From NCBI GenBank assembly GCA_934401725.1, contig CAKRSS010000013.1, positions 1-41,132 on the forward strand: a stretch of DNA of 41,132 bases, given 5' to 3'. The DNA comes from an uncultured Eubacteriales bacterium (GTDB lineage: Bacteria; Bacillota; Clostridia; Oscillospirales; CAG-272). This document shows, piece by piece, positions 22,754 through 31,785 of this stretch. The stretch's first letter is position 1, and each line of letters starts with the position of its first letter. The translations under genes were made by a program, and so were the position numbers. The notes under the pieces were generated by a model. The model was given only the letters and a program-made list of their open reading frames with translations. It did not search any database and was not told where the DNA came from.

Positions 22754-25267
22754 TCAGTGAACCTTGGTAGTCAGTTTGGTGGCTTCCTTGTAGGGGCGGA
22801 CGAGCATCCAAATCATACCGGCAAGCACCGCGATGGCAACGATGAGACCGATAACATTGAGATGGCCCGTAAAGGCACCGCCGAACTGGTTTATCATCAG
22901 GGCGATAGCGTAAGCGAAGCCGCACTGATAACCGATAGCAAACCACGTCCACTTTGCGTTATTCATCTCACGCTTTATAGCACCGATTGCCGCGAAGCAG
23001 GGTGCGCACAGCAGGTTGAATACGAGGAAGGAATAACCGCTGATGCCGGTGAAGGCAGAAGCGATGTTCTGGTAGACGGTTCCGGCGCCGCCGCCGTAGA
23101 GGATACCCAGCGTACCGACGATGTTTTCCTTAGCCACAAGTCCGGTGATGGACGCAACGGCTGCCTGCCAGTTTCCCCAGCCGAGCGGCTTGAAGATCCA
23201 CGCAAGCACTCCGCCGACAGCCGCCAGCAGCGACTTGTCAATCTCGTCCTCGGCCAGCATGCGGAAGCCGTCCTCAGCAAATCCGAAGTAGGTGGTGAAC
23301 CATACAAAGATGGTGGAAAGCAGGATTATCGTTCCAGCCTTCTTGATGAACGACCAGCCGCGCTCCCACATCGAACGGAGTACGTTCTTGGGGGTAGGCA
23401 TGTGGTAAGCGGGCAGCTCCATAACGAAGGGAGCAGGATCGCCCGCGAACATCCGGGTCTTTTTCAGCATGATACCGGAAACTATGATAGCGGCCATACC
23501 GATGAAGTAAGCGGAGGTGGAGACCCAGGGCGAGCCGCCAAACAGCGCGCCTGCAATCATCGCGATGAACGGAACCTTAGCGCCGCAGGGGATGAAGGTG
23601 GTCGTCATAATGGTCATACGGCGGTCGCGCTCGTTTTCAATGGTACGCGACGCCATGATGCCGGGAACGCCGCAGCCGACGCCAACCAGCATAGGAATGA
23701 AGGACTTACCCGACAGACCGAACTTGCGGAACACACGGTCAAGCACGAATGCGATACGTGCCATGTAGCCGCACGCCTCAAGGAAGGCCAGCATCAGGAA
23801 CAGAACCAGCATCTGAGGAACGAAGCCAAGCACAGCGCCGACACCTGCGACGATACCGTCGAGAATCAGTCCGGACAGCCACTCGGGGCAGACAGGATTG
23901 TCAGTGTCAACACGTAGCAGATCGCTCAGCAGTACGGGAATACCGGGCACCCAAACGCCGAAGTCGGCAGGATTGGGAGCGGCAAACTCAGCGTTGTCGT
24001 CGCTGAAATACTTAACAGCGTCGAGATAGGACATCTGAATGACTTTTTTATTGTCCTTCTCTGAATCGGGAACGGAAGAATAGTAAACCTTCATATCGGT
24101 CTGGGCGAGCGTTTCCTCGTCCTGGACCGTAACGGTACCGGTAGCGCTGTCAGACTCGGGCTTGAAGTTCCTGATAGCGTCCAGAGCCGCAGCAGCGTCG
24201 AAGTCTTCAGCCTCGGGGTCGATTTCTACAAAGCCGTTGATGGCGTTGAGCGCGTCGTCGTACTCACCGGCCGCTTCGTTGTAGGCAGAGGAGCCTATCC
24301 AGAGCAGGTGCCAGCCGTCGCCGAACACACCGTCGTTTGCCCAGTCGGTAGCAGGCGCACCGACCGCGACCATTGCGATGTAGTAAACCAAGAACATGAT
24401 GGCCGCGAAGATGGGAAGTCCCAGCCAGCGGTTGGTGACAATTTTATCGATTTTATCGGAGGTCGTCAGCTTGCCGGCGTCGCGCTTCTTGTAGCAGGCC
24501 TTGATTATGGAGGCTATGTAAATGTAGCGCTCGTTGGTGATGATGGACTCTGCATCATCGTCGAGCTCAGCCTCAGCAGCTTTTATATCCTCCTCGATGT
24601 GCTTGCGGACATCGGCGGAGAGGTTCAGCTTTTCGAGCACCTTATCGTCGCGCTCGAAAATCTTGATGGCATACCAGCGCTGCTGTTCTTCAGGCAGACC
24701 GTGTACGGCGGCTTCCTCAATGTGGGCGATGGCGTGCTCCACACATCCGGAAAAGCTGTGCTGGGGGACGGTCTTTGTCTTGGTGGCGGCCTCAATGGCG
24801 GCCTCGGCGGCCTCCATGATGCCGGTCTGCTTAAGAGCGGAAATCTCAACTATCTTGCAGCCCAGCTGGCGGGAAAGCTCCGCGGTGTTGATCCTGTCGC
24901 CGTTCTTTTTGACGACATCCATCATGTTGATGGCGATGACAACCGGGATACCCAGCTCGGTGAGCTGTGTGGTCAGGTACAGGTTGCGTTCAAGGTTTGT
25001 ACCGTCAATGATGTTGAGTATTGCGTCGGGACGCTCGCCGATGAGGTAATTTCTCGCGACGACCTCCTCGAGTGTGTAGGGTGACAGCGAATAAATGCCG
25101 GGAAGGTCGGTGATTGTGACACCGTCGTGCTTCTTCAGCTTACCTTCTTTTTTCTCGACCGTAACGCCCGGCCAGTTGCCTACGAACTGGTTCGAGCCGG
25201 TGAGTGCGTTGAACAGTGTTGTTTTACCGCTGTTGGGGTTGCCCGCAAGGGCAATTCTGATGTTCAT
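22754..25267 (-). CDS. feoB: ferrous iron transport protein B
   Basis: 837 aa. FeoB imports Fe(II) using an N-terminal GTPase. G1 GNPNSGKTT at 8-16, DLPGIYSLSPY as G3/switch II, and NMMD as G4 are clear. A helical GDI domain follows, then the membrane part with two Gate motifs (GCGVPGIMASRTIEN and CAPCFAAIGAIKRE). An acidic, non-membrane insert of about 150 residues lies between the first membrane helix and the next, probably outside the cell. The ATG at 25267 has AAAGGA 8 nt upstream; the TTG two codons earlier has no better site. It is third in the feoA-feoA-feoB-Cys-rich operon. Confidence 0.95.
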   Translation of the reverse strand: MNIRIALAGNPNSGKTTLFNALTGSNQFVGNWPGVTVEKKEGKLKKHDGVTITDLPGIYSLSPYTLEEVVARNYLIGERPDAILNIIDGTNLERNLYLTTQLTELGIPVVIAINMMDVVKKNGDRINTAELSRQLGCKIVEISALKQTGIMEAAEAAIEAATKTKTVPQHSFSGCVEHAIAHIEEAAVHGLPEEQQRWYAIKIFERDDKVLEKLNLSADVRKHIEEDIKAAEAELDDDAESIITNERYIYIASIIKACYKKRDAGKLTTSDKIDKIVTNRWLGLPIFAAIMFLVYYIAMVAVGAPATDWANDGVFGDGWHLLWIGSSAYNEAAGEYDDALNAINGFVEIDPEAEDFDAAAALDAIRNFKPESDSATGTVTVQDEETLAQTDMKVYYSSVPDSEKDNKKVIQMSYLDAVKYFSDDNAEFAAPNPADFGVWVPGIPVLLSDLLRVDTDNPVCPEWLSGLILDGIVAGVGAVLGFVPQMLVLFLMLAFLEACGYMARIAFVLDRVFRKFGLSGKSFIPMLVGVGCGVPGIMASRTIENERDRRMTIMTTTFIPCGAKVPFIAMIAGALFGGSPWVSTSAYFIGMAAIIVSGIMLKKTRMFAGDPAPFVMELPAYHMPTPKNVLRSMWERGWSFIKKAGTIILLSTIFVWFTTYFGFAEDGFRMLAEDEIDKSLLAAVGGVLAWIFKPLGWGNWQAAVASITGLVAKENIVGTLGILYGGGAGTVYQNIASAFTGISGYSFLVFNLLCAPCFAAIGAIKREMNNAKWTWFAIGYQCGFAYAIALMINQFGGAFTGHLNVIGLIVAIAVLAGMIWMLVRPYKEATKLTTKVH

Positions 25268-25364
25268 GGCCAAAATCCTTTCCTTATAAAGTAAAGATGA
25301 AGTTAGGCAGCGCTAACAGGTTGCCTTGAATTAAGGGGGAGTACCTCCCCCGGCAGGCGGCGGA

Positions 25365-25586
25365 TTACTCCACCTCGATCATATCGGCGTCCGCCTTGCG
25401 CAGCGACAGCTCATAACCTCTCACTGTGACTTCTACCGGATCTCCCAGCGGTGCCACCTTGCGCACATAAACCTCAACACCACGGGTGATCCCCATGTCC
25501 ATGATACGACGCTTAACGGCGCCCTCGCCGTTCAGCTTAACAACCTTGACAGTCTCGCCGATCTTTGCCGACTTGAGAGTCTTCAT
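25365..25586 (-). CDS. feoA: FeoA domain protein (second of pair)
   Basis: 73 aa, a single SH3-like FeoA domain: KIGETVKVVKLNGEGAVKRRIMDMGITRGVEVYVRKVAPLGDPVEVTVRGYELSLR. FeoA is cytoplasmic and is thought to interact with FeoB to promote iron uptake. It lies between another feoA and feoB; a ribosome site AGGAGG precedes it. The two FeoA domains are only distantly alike, so they probably have separate roles. Confidence 0.92.
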   Translation of the reverse strand: MKTLKSAKIGETVKVVKLNGEGAVKRRIMDMGITRGVEVYVRKVAPLGDPVEVTVRGYELSLRKADADMIEVE

Positions 25587-25612
25587 GCCTGTATTTCCTC
25601 CTATAAAAATGA

Positions 25613-25825
25613 TTACACCATAATTTTGCGGGCCATCTCCTCGCTGATAGCGACCCGCGCTTCCTTGACGTTAACTATGACGTTATTTCCCAGCGTATTG
25701 ACGATAGTCACGCTGCCACCGACGACAAAGCCAAGGTTTTCCAAATGCTGCTTTACTTCCGGGCTTCCGCCTATTTTCTTGATTATTATCGGCGTCCCGA
25801 CATCAGCCAGACACAACGGCATCAT
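25613..25825 (-). CDS. feoA: FeoA domain protein (first of pair)
   Basis: 70 aa. MPLCLADVGTPIIIKKIGGSPEVKQHLENLGFVVGGSVTIVNTLGNNVIVNVKEARVAISEEMARKIMV is reported here by its parts: the opening CLADVG, the LENLGF turn and the ending ARKIMV are typical FeoA. The ATG at 25825 is preferred over 25837 because GAGGTG, the likely ribosome site, overlaps the longer start. It is first in the feo operon, behind an iron-box-like operator. Confidence 0.9.
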   Translation of the reverse strand: MMPLCLADVGTPIIIKKIGGSPEVKQHLENLGFVVGGSVTIVNTLGNNVIVNVKEARVAISEEMARKIMV

Positions 25826-25921
25826 TCTGCACCTCATTTTCCGGCAAACAAGCCCGTGCGAGCCGTTCGCCTCAATACATTGATCGGCGCGTGCCGGTCA
25901 AACAATCAAACAAAAATCTCA

Positions 25922-25977
25922 ATGGTTAGCCCTCGCTAACCATGATATATAATACAACTGTCGAGGCGTTTTGTCAA
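25922..25977 (-). promoter_or_regulatory. feo promoter with GTTAGC-N4-GCTAAC operator
   Basis: Minus-strand TTGACA (25972-25977), 17-bp spacer, TATTAT (25949-25954). The inverted repeat ATGGTTAGC-CCTC-GCTAACCAT (25922-25943) covers the transcription start. Its core resembles DtxR/IdeR iron boxes, and a DtxR-like gene is divergent, so iron-dependent repression is likely. Confidence 0.85.
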
Positions 25978-26032
25978 GGCTTTTTTGCAAAAAATCGAGT
26001 TTATCCGGCATTTTTGGCGGTTTTGACGAGGC

Positions 26033-26048
26033 GTTAGCATCAGCTAAC
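26033..26048. promoter_or_regulatory. second GTTAGC-N4-GCTAAC box
   Basis: GTTAGC-ATCA-GCTAAC, same arms and spacing as the box at the feo promoter, about 110 bp away. It lies upstream of the -35 of the DtxR-like gene. It may allow looping or control of the divergent regulator. Confidence 0.8.
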
Positions 26049-26093
26049 CTATTTGATATACAAAATAACCAAACGCAAAAAGCAAACCCACAC

Positions 26094-26122
26094 TTGCAAT
26101 CGGATATAAAGTGTGCTATAAT
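26094..26122 (+). promoter_or_regulatory. promoter of the DtxR-like gene
   Basis: TTGCAA (26094-26099), 17-bp spacer, TATAAT (26117-26122). Confidence 0.8.
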
Positions 26123-26161
26123 TGTAGGAGGATGAAACCTGTCGGCGAAGGAGGTTACAAA

Positions 26162-26530
26162 ATGCACTTACAGGAATCAGGAGAAATGTATCTTGAGACG
26201 ATATACGTTCTGTCGTGCAAGAGCTCCGCGGTGCGCTCGCTCGACGTTGCCGAATACATGGGCTTTTCCAAGCCCAGCATAAGCCGCGCCATGGCGTTGC
26301 TCCGCGAGGGCGACTATATAACGATGGACAAGGAAGGTCTGATAACGCTGACGCCCTCGGGGTTGGAAATTGCGACCAAGATATACGAGCGGCACACAGT
26401 TCTGACCGAATTTCTGACCCGTCTGGGTGTTGACGCGGACATTGCCGCGGCCGACGCGTGCAAAATCGAGCACGACATCAGCGACGAGTCGTTCAATGCG
26501 ATCAAAGCCCACATACACGGGGATAAATGA
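26162..26530 (+). CDS. DtxR/MntR-family metal-dependent regulator
   Basis: 122 aa. It contains the winged helix (SLDVAEYMGFSKPSISRAMALLREGDYITMDKEGLITLTPSGLEIA) and the metal-binding/dimer helices (ERHTVLTEFLTRLGVDADIAAADACKIEHDISDESFNAI). It lacks the SH3-like third domain of DtxR, like MntR. Expected metal ligands Glu, His, Glu and His are visible in MYLETIY, ERH and IEHD. The ATG at 26162 has AAGGAGGT upstream; longer frames are less well placed. Divergent from feo and facing two GTTAGC boxes, it most likely senses iron rather than manganese. Confidence 0.9.
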   Translation: MHLQESGEMYLETIYVLSCKSSAVRSLDVAEYMGFSKPSISRAMALLREGDYITMDKEGLITLTPSGLEIATKIYERHTVLTEFLTRLGVDADIAAADACKIEHDISDESFNAIKAHIHGDK

Positions 26531-26576
26531 AAATGAAGGGCTCTGCCCTTCCCCGAATGTTGGAGGTTAAAGTGTG

Positions 26577-26665
26577 TTTTTTGCGGTTCTCGCCGGAATG
26601 CCCGGCGGGAACCGCTTTTTTGTTAAGAAAGCAGTCCCCGCAGGCTTCCCTGCGAGAACCGCAAA
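26577..26665 (+). repeat. 3'-UTR repeat element, short copy (copy 2)
   Basis: 89 bp: the two outer terminator hairpins of the 15094 element joined with the centre deleted, TTGCGGTTCTCGCC... to ...TGCGAGAACCGCAAA. The right 40 bases are nearly identical to copy 1. It begins 47 nt after the DtxR-like stop, same strand. Confidence 0.85.
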
Positions 26666-26704
26666 CTTAAAATTCAATTAATGCATACAGGCAACATCAA
26701 TAAC

Positions 26705-28315
26705 TCACATCTCGGCAAATAACCTGCTTCCCCTCACGCGGAGCCAGCGGCGCAGCAGCGCCGCGAGAACGCCGAGGACGATGACCGTCACCGAGACGTA
26801 AATCCCGGCAAAACCGACGAACAGCACGCACCCGAGACCGTACAGCATAGCGAAAACCATGCCGCCCATCAGCATGATGAATACCCCGAGCCCCTGCTTG
26901 ACTACCGCAACCTCGGTCGTCCAGTTGAAATTCGGGCGTTTGATGTTGAGAATAAGCCCCAGCTCGGCAAACACGAGCGCCATCGCCTGCGGTATGAGTA
27001 TCGTCGCGACGGTGGTCAGTATGTTTCCGTTCCAGGTCACAACGACGCCGACCGCCGAGCATATGAGCGCCGGGACGCAGGTCGCAATCAGCTGAAAACG
27101 CAGCTTGGCCTGCAGCGCCTGCCATGCCGTCACCGGCAGCGACTGGACAAGCCACAGCGTCTTGCCCTCGAGCGAGACCGCGGCGGTCGTGCCTATGTTC
27201 ATGCTGACCAGGAGGCACACAATCGTGCTCGCCGCCAGCGGCAGCAGCTGGTTTCCCTCGCCGAATAGCTCAACGAGCCCCTCGGACAGAGCGTCCGCTA
27301 TCTGCCCGCCCTTGAGCGCTATTGCGCCCGCGGCAATCAGCAGCATCAGCGAACCCAGATAGCAGTTGAGCATGCAGGTCGCGCTCGAGGTGATGCGCTG
27401 GCGCTCGCGCGCGAGCAGCGCCGCCGACTGACTGCGCACGTGCGCGGTCTTCTCGCGGTAGACCGTCTTCGCCACCTTGCCGGGTGTGGTCGCCAGCTTG
27501 ATGAAGCTGTGCGAAAGCAGCCACCACACAAACGCCATCAGTGCCGCGACGGCCGCAAGTATTATCACGGACGCGAGCGCGTCGCCGAGTCCCATCCGGC
27601 CGATGAGGTAGAGCGGGTAGGCCGCGCCGTGACTGAGCGCCTCACCGATGGCGGCGGCGTTGTCCATAAAGCTGCTGAGCAGCTGGTAGGAGTTAAAGTA
27701 GATGTAGTAATACGCCCCTATGAAGACCAGCGAGGCAATGACCGAGAGCAGGCTCTTGCGCTTCAGGTGCGCGTTTATCCTGGCGACAATCCAGCCGAGC
27801 CCGCAGGAGAGTATCATGACGATGACAGAGATGCCGAGCAGCAGAAGTATGCCGCCGACAACCGTTCCCACCGTGCAGGCGACCATGACGTTGTAGACAA
27901 CAATCGCCGGGACGAGCACAACGCCCGAGAACAGCAGCCCCATCAGGTAAACGCCCGACAGCCGCGAGACAAGTATGGTGTGGACGGGAATGGGCAACGA
28001 GAGCAGCAGACTGTTGTCCTTGGCCTGATAGAGGCTGGCGAATGTGTTGAAAACGCTGCCGAAAACGCCCATCGTGACCGAGACAATGCCGATAATTGAG
28101 AAATACAGCCAGTCAAGCGACAGCTCGTGCAGCGGCGAGGCGAGCGCCGCCGACATAACTCCGAACAGACACACCGAGATAAACAGCATCAGCAGCACGT
28201 ACAGCGCGATAAAGGCGATGCTCGCGCCCTTCGAACGGCACTTTCCGCTACGCTGGTCGTAGAAAAAGCTGCGGTTAAGCTCGTAGAGCTGCTTTTTCAG
28301 AAGGATTTTCAGCAT
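26705..28315 (-). CDS. ABC exporter permease (ABC-2 like, large)
   Basis: 536 aa with about twelve hydrophobic segments, resembling the putative ABC exporter permeases of Firmicutes. It starts MLKILLKKQLYELNRSFFYDQRSGK, typical of this family. ATG at 28315 is 2 nt after the ATPase stop; a longer frame into the ATPase gene is an overlap artefact. It forms an exporter with the upstream ATPase. The substrate is unknown; antimicrobial peptide or lipid export is common for the class. Confidence 0.82.
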   Translation of the reverse strand: MLKILLKKQLYELNRSFFYDQRSGKCRSKGASIAFIALYVLLMLFISVCLFGVMSAALASPLHELSLDWLYFSIIGIVSVTMGVFGSVFNTFASLYQAKDNSLLLSLPIPVHTILVSRLSGVYLMGLLFSGVVLVPAIVVYNVMVACTVGTVVGGILLLLGISVIVMILSCGLGWIVARINAHLKRKSLLSVIASLVFIGAYYYIYFNSYQLLSSFMDNAAAIGEALSHGAAYPLYLIGRMGLGDALASVIILAAVAALMAFVWWLLSHSFIKLATTPGKVAKTVYREKTAHVRSQSAALLARERQRITSSATCMLNCYLGSLMLLIAAGAIALKGGQIADALSEGLVELFGEGNQLLPLAASTIVCLLVSMNIGTTAAVSLEGKTLWLVQSLPVTAWQALQAKLRFQLIATCVPALICSAVGVVVTWNGNILTTVATILIPQAMALVFAELGLILNIKRPNFNWTTEVAVVKQGLGVFIMLMGGMVFAMLYGLGCVLFVGFAGIYVSVTVIVLGVLAALLRRWLRVRGSRLFAEM

Positions 28316-28317
28316 AT

Positions 28318-29022
28318 TCAGCCCTCCAGCTCGAGGAACACCTGCTCGAGCGATTCGTCGCCGCGGACCTCCTCCATGGTGCCGCTGCGGATGAGCCGGC
28401 CGCCCTTGATTATGGCGACCTTGTCGCACAGCTTTTCGGCAACCTCCAGCACGTGGGTAGAGAAGAAGATTGCGCCGCCCTCGCCGCAAAGTTCGCGCAT
28501 CATGCATTTGAGCGTGTGCGCCGCCTTGGGGTCGAGTCCGACAAACGGCTCATCCATGATGATGAGGCGCGGCTGGTGCAGCCACGCCGAGATTATCGCC
28601 AGCTTCTGCTTCATGCCGTGCGAGTAGGCCGAGATGGGCTGGGCGAGGTCGTCGGTGAGGCAGAAGGCGTCGGAATATTTCGCGATGCGCTCGCGCCGGT
28701 CGGCAGGACTGACGCCGAATATGTCGGCGATGAAGTTTAAGTATTTGATGCCGGTCATGTACTCGTAAAGGTCGGGGTTGTCGGGAATGTAGGCCAGCTG
28801 ACGCTTGCAGGCGAGCGGGTCGTCCTTGACCGACACGCCGCCGACCGTGATGCTGCCATCCTCAAACGGCAGTATGCCGACCACGGATTTTATCGTCGTG
28901 GTCTTACCCGCGCCGTTGTGACCGATGAAGCCGTAAATCTCGCCGGGGGCGATGTGCAGCGAAACGTCGAATACGGCGACCTTGTCACCGTAGCGCTTGG
29001 TGAGATGCGATATGTTGAGCAT
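28318..29022 (-). CDS. ABC exporter ATP-binding protein
   Basis: 234 aa. Walker A GHNGAGKTT at about residues 35-43, signature YSHGMKQKL, Walker B LIIMDEPFVGLD and H-loop STHVLE. The signature variant SHGMKQ is typical of ABC-2 type export ATPases (CcmA class). The ATG follows GAAAGGACACATAT. First gene of a two-gene operon with the permease, from a consensus-like promoter at 29068-29096. Confidence 0.9.
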   Translation of the reverse strand: MLNISHLTKRYGDKVAVFDVSLHIAPGEIYGFIGHNGAGKTTTIKSVVGILPFEDGSITVGGVSVKDDPLACKRQLAYIPDNPDLYEYMTGIKYLNFIADIFGVSPADRRERIAKYSDAFCLTDDLAQPISAYSHGMKQKLAIISAWLHQPRLIIMDEPFVGLDPKAAHTLKCMMRELCGEGGAIFFSTHVLEVAEKLCDKVAIIKGGRLIRSGTMEEVRGDESLEQVFLELEG

Positions 29023-29067
29023 ATATGTGTCCTTTCAAAGGTATTCGTTATATAACATGCGTTCTGT

Positions 29068-29096
29068 ATTGTATCACACAAACCGACCGCTGTCAA
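29068..29096 (-). promoter_or_regulatory. promoter of the ABC exporter operon
   Basis: Minus-strand TTGACA (29091-29096), 17-bp spacer, TACAAT (29068-29073). Confidence 0.8.
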
Positions 29097-29135
29097 GGGG
29101 GCCGTCGACATTTCGCAGAAATACCGCGCGGGGAC

Positions 29136-29164
29136 TTGAAACACGTGGGAAAGTGTGGTAGAAT
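29136..29164 (+). promoter_or_regulatory. promoter of the FAD oxidoreductase gene
   Basis: TTGAAA (29136-29141), 17-bp spacer, TAGAAT (29159-29164), 30 nt before the ATG. Confidence 0.7.
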
Positions 29165-29194
29165 GAAGATAATAATTATTTTGAGGTGACAGGC

Positions 29195-30511
29195 ATGGAT
29201 ATTATTAATGTAACAAAAAACGCCCCGGTGGTCGGGGAATACGACGTTGTCGTCTGCGGCGGCGGCTCGGCGGGCTTTATCGCGGCCATATGCGCGGCGC
29301 GGTCGGGATTGCGCACTGCGCTGATCGAGCGCTTCGGCTTCCTCGGCGGAACGGCGATAAGCGGTTACGTCGCGCCTATCAGCGGATTTTTCAAAAAGGG
29401 ACGGCAGGTCGTCGGCGGCATACCGTTTGAGTTTATCGGACGCATGGAGGCGCTCGGCGGCGCAAAGATCGAGTACCCACGCGGGCACGTTTCGTTCGAC
29501 CCCGAGATATACAAGCTGGTCGCCGCGCGCATGGTGCACGAGGCGGGCGTCGAGCTGTACACCAATTCCTACATCACCGACTGCGTCGTACATGACGGGC
29601 GCGTCTCCGGGATAATCATCGAGAACAAAAACGGCGCCGAGGCGCTGCGCGCCGCCTGCGTCATCGACGCGACCGGCGACGCCGACCTCTGCCGCATGGC
29701 GGGCATGGACTTCCTGCCCGCAAATCCCGACGGACTTCAGCCGCTCTCTATGTGCTTTGTCATAGGCGGCGTCGACCTGACAACGCCGCTGCTGCGCGAC
29801 TGCATACACCACGACGGCCGCGTGCCGCGCTCGGTCAACGACGTCATACGCAAAATGCTAAATGAGGCGTACAAGAACGGCGAGGTGCCGCAGTTCGGCG
29901 GCCCCTGGTTCAACTCGCTCGAGTGCGGCGACCTTGTGGCCGTCAACGTCACGCGCGCCGCGGCGGACGCCTGCGACAACCGCGCTCTGCGCGACGCCGA
30001 GCTGCGTCTGCGCGAAGACATGTTCACGCTGTTCGGGAAAATGAAGCAGACCTACCCCGAGTTCCGGGGCGGTCACATCGTCTCCTCCGCCATGGTGGCG
30101 GGCGTGCGCGAGACGAGGCACATCCGCGGCTGTCACACGCTGTGCGGCGAGGACTTCCTCGGCGGCAGAACCTACCCCGACAGCATAGCGCTGGCCTCCC
30201 ACCCCGTCGACATACACAGTATGAAGGACGCGTCGCAGAAGCTGACCTCGCTCGCCGAGGCCGCGCAGATACCCTACGGCTGCCTCGTGTCCGATAAATG
30301 CCGCAACGTAATATGCGCCGGGCGCTGCATCTCGGCCGACACGGTGGCGTTCGCTTCCATCCGCGTGCAGGCGACCTGCATGGCCATGGGACAGGCGGCG
30401 GCGGTCGCCGCGGGCGTGTTCATGGACGCCGGAGAGGGCGCGCACGTCGCACATATCGACACGGACGAGCTGATTGCCCGCCTGCACGCCGTCGGCGGAA
30501 TTACTGAGTGA
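29195..30511 (+). CDS. FAD-dependent oxidoreductase (FAD_oxidored family)
   Basis: 438 aa. The dinucleotide-binding motif YDVVVCGGGSAGFIAAICAARSG lies near residue 17, ending in the acidic ALIERFG; the C-terminal FAD contact is VICAGRCISADTVAFASIRVQATCMAMGQAAA. This matches the PF12831-type flavoproteins, many of unknown substrate. The ATG at 29195 has GAGGTGA upstream, and a GTG three codons earlier overlaps that site. No partner gene is adjacent, so the substrate cannot be guessed. Confidence 0.88.
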   Translation: MDIINVTKNAPVVGEYDVVVCGGGSAGFIAAICAARSGLRTALIERFGFLGGTAISGYVAPISGFFKKGRQVVGGIPFEFIGRMEALGGAKIEYPRGHVSFDPEIYKLVAARMVHEAGVELYTNSYITDCVVHDGRVSGIIIENKNGAEALRAACVIDATGDADLCRMAGMDFLPANPDGLQPLSMCFVIGGVDLTTPLLRDCIHHDGRVPRSVNDVIRKMLNEAYKNGEVPQFGGPWFNSLECGDLVAVNVTRAAADACDNRALRDAELRLREDMFTLFGKMKQTYPEFRGGHIVSSAMVAGVRETRHIRGCHTLCGEDFLGGRTYPDSIALASHPVDIHSMKDASQKLTSLAEAAQIPYGCLVSDKCRNVICAGRCISADTVAFASIRVQATCMAMGQAAAVAAGVFMDAGEGAHVAHIDTDELIARLHAVGGITE

Positions 30512-30633
30512 TTTCCGCGGTAAAATGACCGTTTTTATGGCTAAAATCAGACTTTATGTTGATTTTCTCTCATAATATGATATAATTACACCCGTCAAAG
30601 CGACAATGCTCTACGAAAAGTTCATATTGGTGC

Positions 30634-31590
30634 ATGACAGAAGGTAAAAAAGCAACGGTAATAACGGTAACATGCTTTATTCTTGCCCTTGTTCTCGTGC
30701 TGACGGGGATATTTCTGGCGCATGTGAAAATGCTGTTCCCGAACGGATATAATTACGACACCGACGCTGAGTCGGTCGCTGGGCGGAGCAGGGTGCTGCG
30801 CGTCGCCGCCGACTATGACCACGCGTCCTACTCCTAGTACGACGAGAGCGGCACGCCGGCAGGCTACGACGTCGAGCTGATATACGCGCTTGCCCGCGAG
30901 ATGAACTGCGACGTCGCGCCCGACCTGTTCAGCTGGAGCGATGCCCTGGACGGCCTGCGCGCGGGCAACATGCTGCTGCGCTCGATGGGCGTGAGCATAC
31001 GCACAACCTTCGCGGGCAACAAGAACAGCTTTATAGGCTATGTCAGCGGGGACGGCTTTTGTTTTCTGTCACCTCTCCTCCGACGTCGACCCGCAGGAGC
31101 TTTACAAAAGCATAATTGCCATGCCCAACTCCGTCGTGCCGGGGTACAGCTTCTCGGTAAGCCTCGGCTTCTGCCGGGTTGAGCCGGGCGCACGCATCCC
31201 GGCATATGGAGCGTCAGCTTCTCGCCCGACGGCAAGGCCGACAGCCTCAGCTGGAGCAAGGAAATATGTCGGCTCATCGGATGCAGCTTGGAGGACAGGG
31301 CGCAGCTGCTGTTTGACACGCTCAGCTCGCATGTCCATCCCGACGACCGGACCGAGGTGCATCGCGTGTTTGAACTCTTACACGGCACCGACCCCCCCTC
31401 CCTTGATGGCTTGGCAGTGGCGTGCGTCACCCTCATTGCACGCACGCATCCGGCATCACGCCTTTCGGTGACGCAAGTCCTGTCCCCGCTCGGACTCGCC
31501 GTGAAGGCGGTTTTAAGCGTTTTTTCTAAACTTATAGGGACATCTTTTGAGGCTGACCAATGCGTGCGTGCGGATGGCAGTTTATAGTGG
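30634..31590 (+). pseudogene. decayed sensor gene: SBP_bac_3-like plus PAS-like domains
   Basis: A membrane helix (ATVITVTCFILALVLVLTGIFLA) leads to RVLRVAADYDHASYS, a TAG at 30835-30837, then YDESGTPAGYDVELIYALAREMNCDV, the start of a periplasmic binding-protein type 3 domain. The domain soon breaks by deletion. A frameshift near 31070 gives LSSDVDPQELYKSIIAMPNS, and another near 31200 gives WSVSFSPDGKADSLSWSKEICRLIGCS ... HPDDRTEVHRVF, clearly a PAS fold. No kinase or GGDEF end remains. It was probably a binding-protein/PAS signalling protein, now broken by a stop, frameshifts and deletion. 31591-31785 holds nothing recognisable. Confidence 0.75.
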
Positions 31591-31785
31591 TGAAGAACGG
31601 CGAGAAATGCTTGAAGAGATTAGCTTTGTGGCAGAAAAGCGGCTAAAATTGAACGCTCGCCGAGCCCCGAAAGCCACACCTTCCCGCCCGCCATCAACAA
31701 ACTGCTTTGCCAGTGAAAAAACAGTTTAGCGAGTCCCCCGAACGAGTAAAACCGGGAACAAAGCCGTACTTTAACAAAGGCGCGG

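Noticed and set aside
22757..23917. 386-codon plus-strand open frame
   Set aside because: Antisense to feoB, which has clear GTPase and Gate motifs.
28316..28507. N-terminal extension of the ABC permease frame
   Set aside because: It overlaps the ATPase coding region out of frame; the ATG at 28315 just after the ATPase stop gives the family-typical start.
30634..30837. Recoded TAG in the sensor gene as evidence of a new code
   Set aside because: The same gene has frameshifts and a deletion further on, so the TAG is most simply another lesion.
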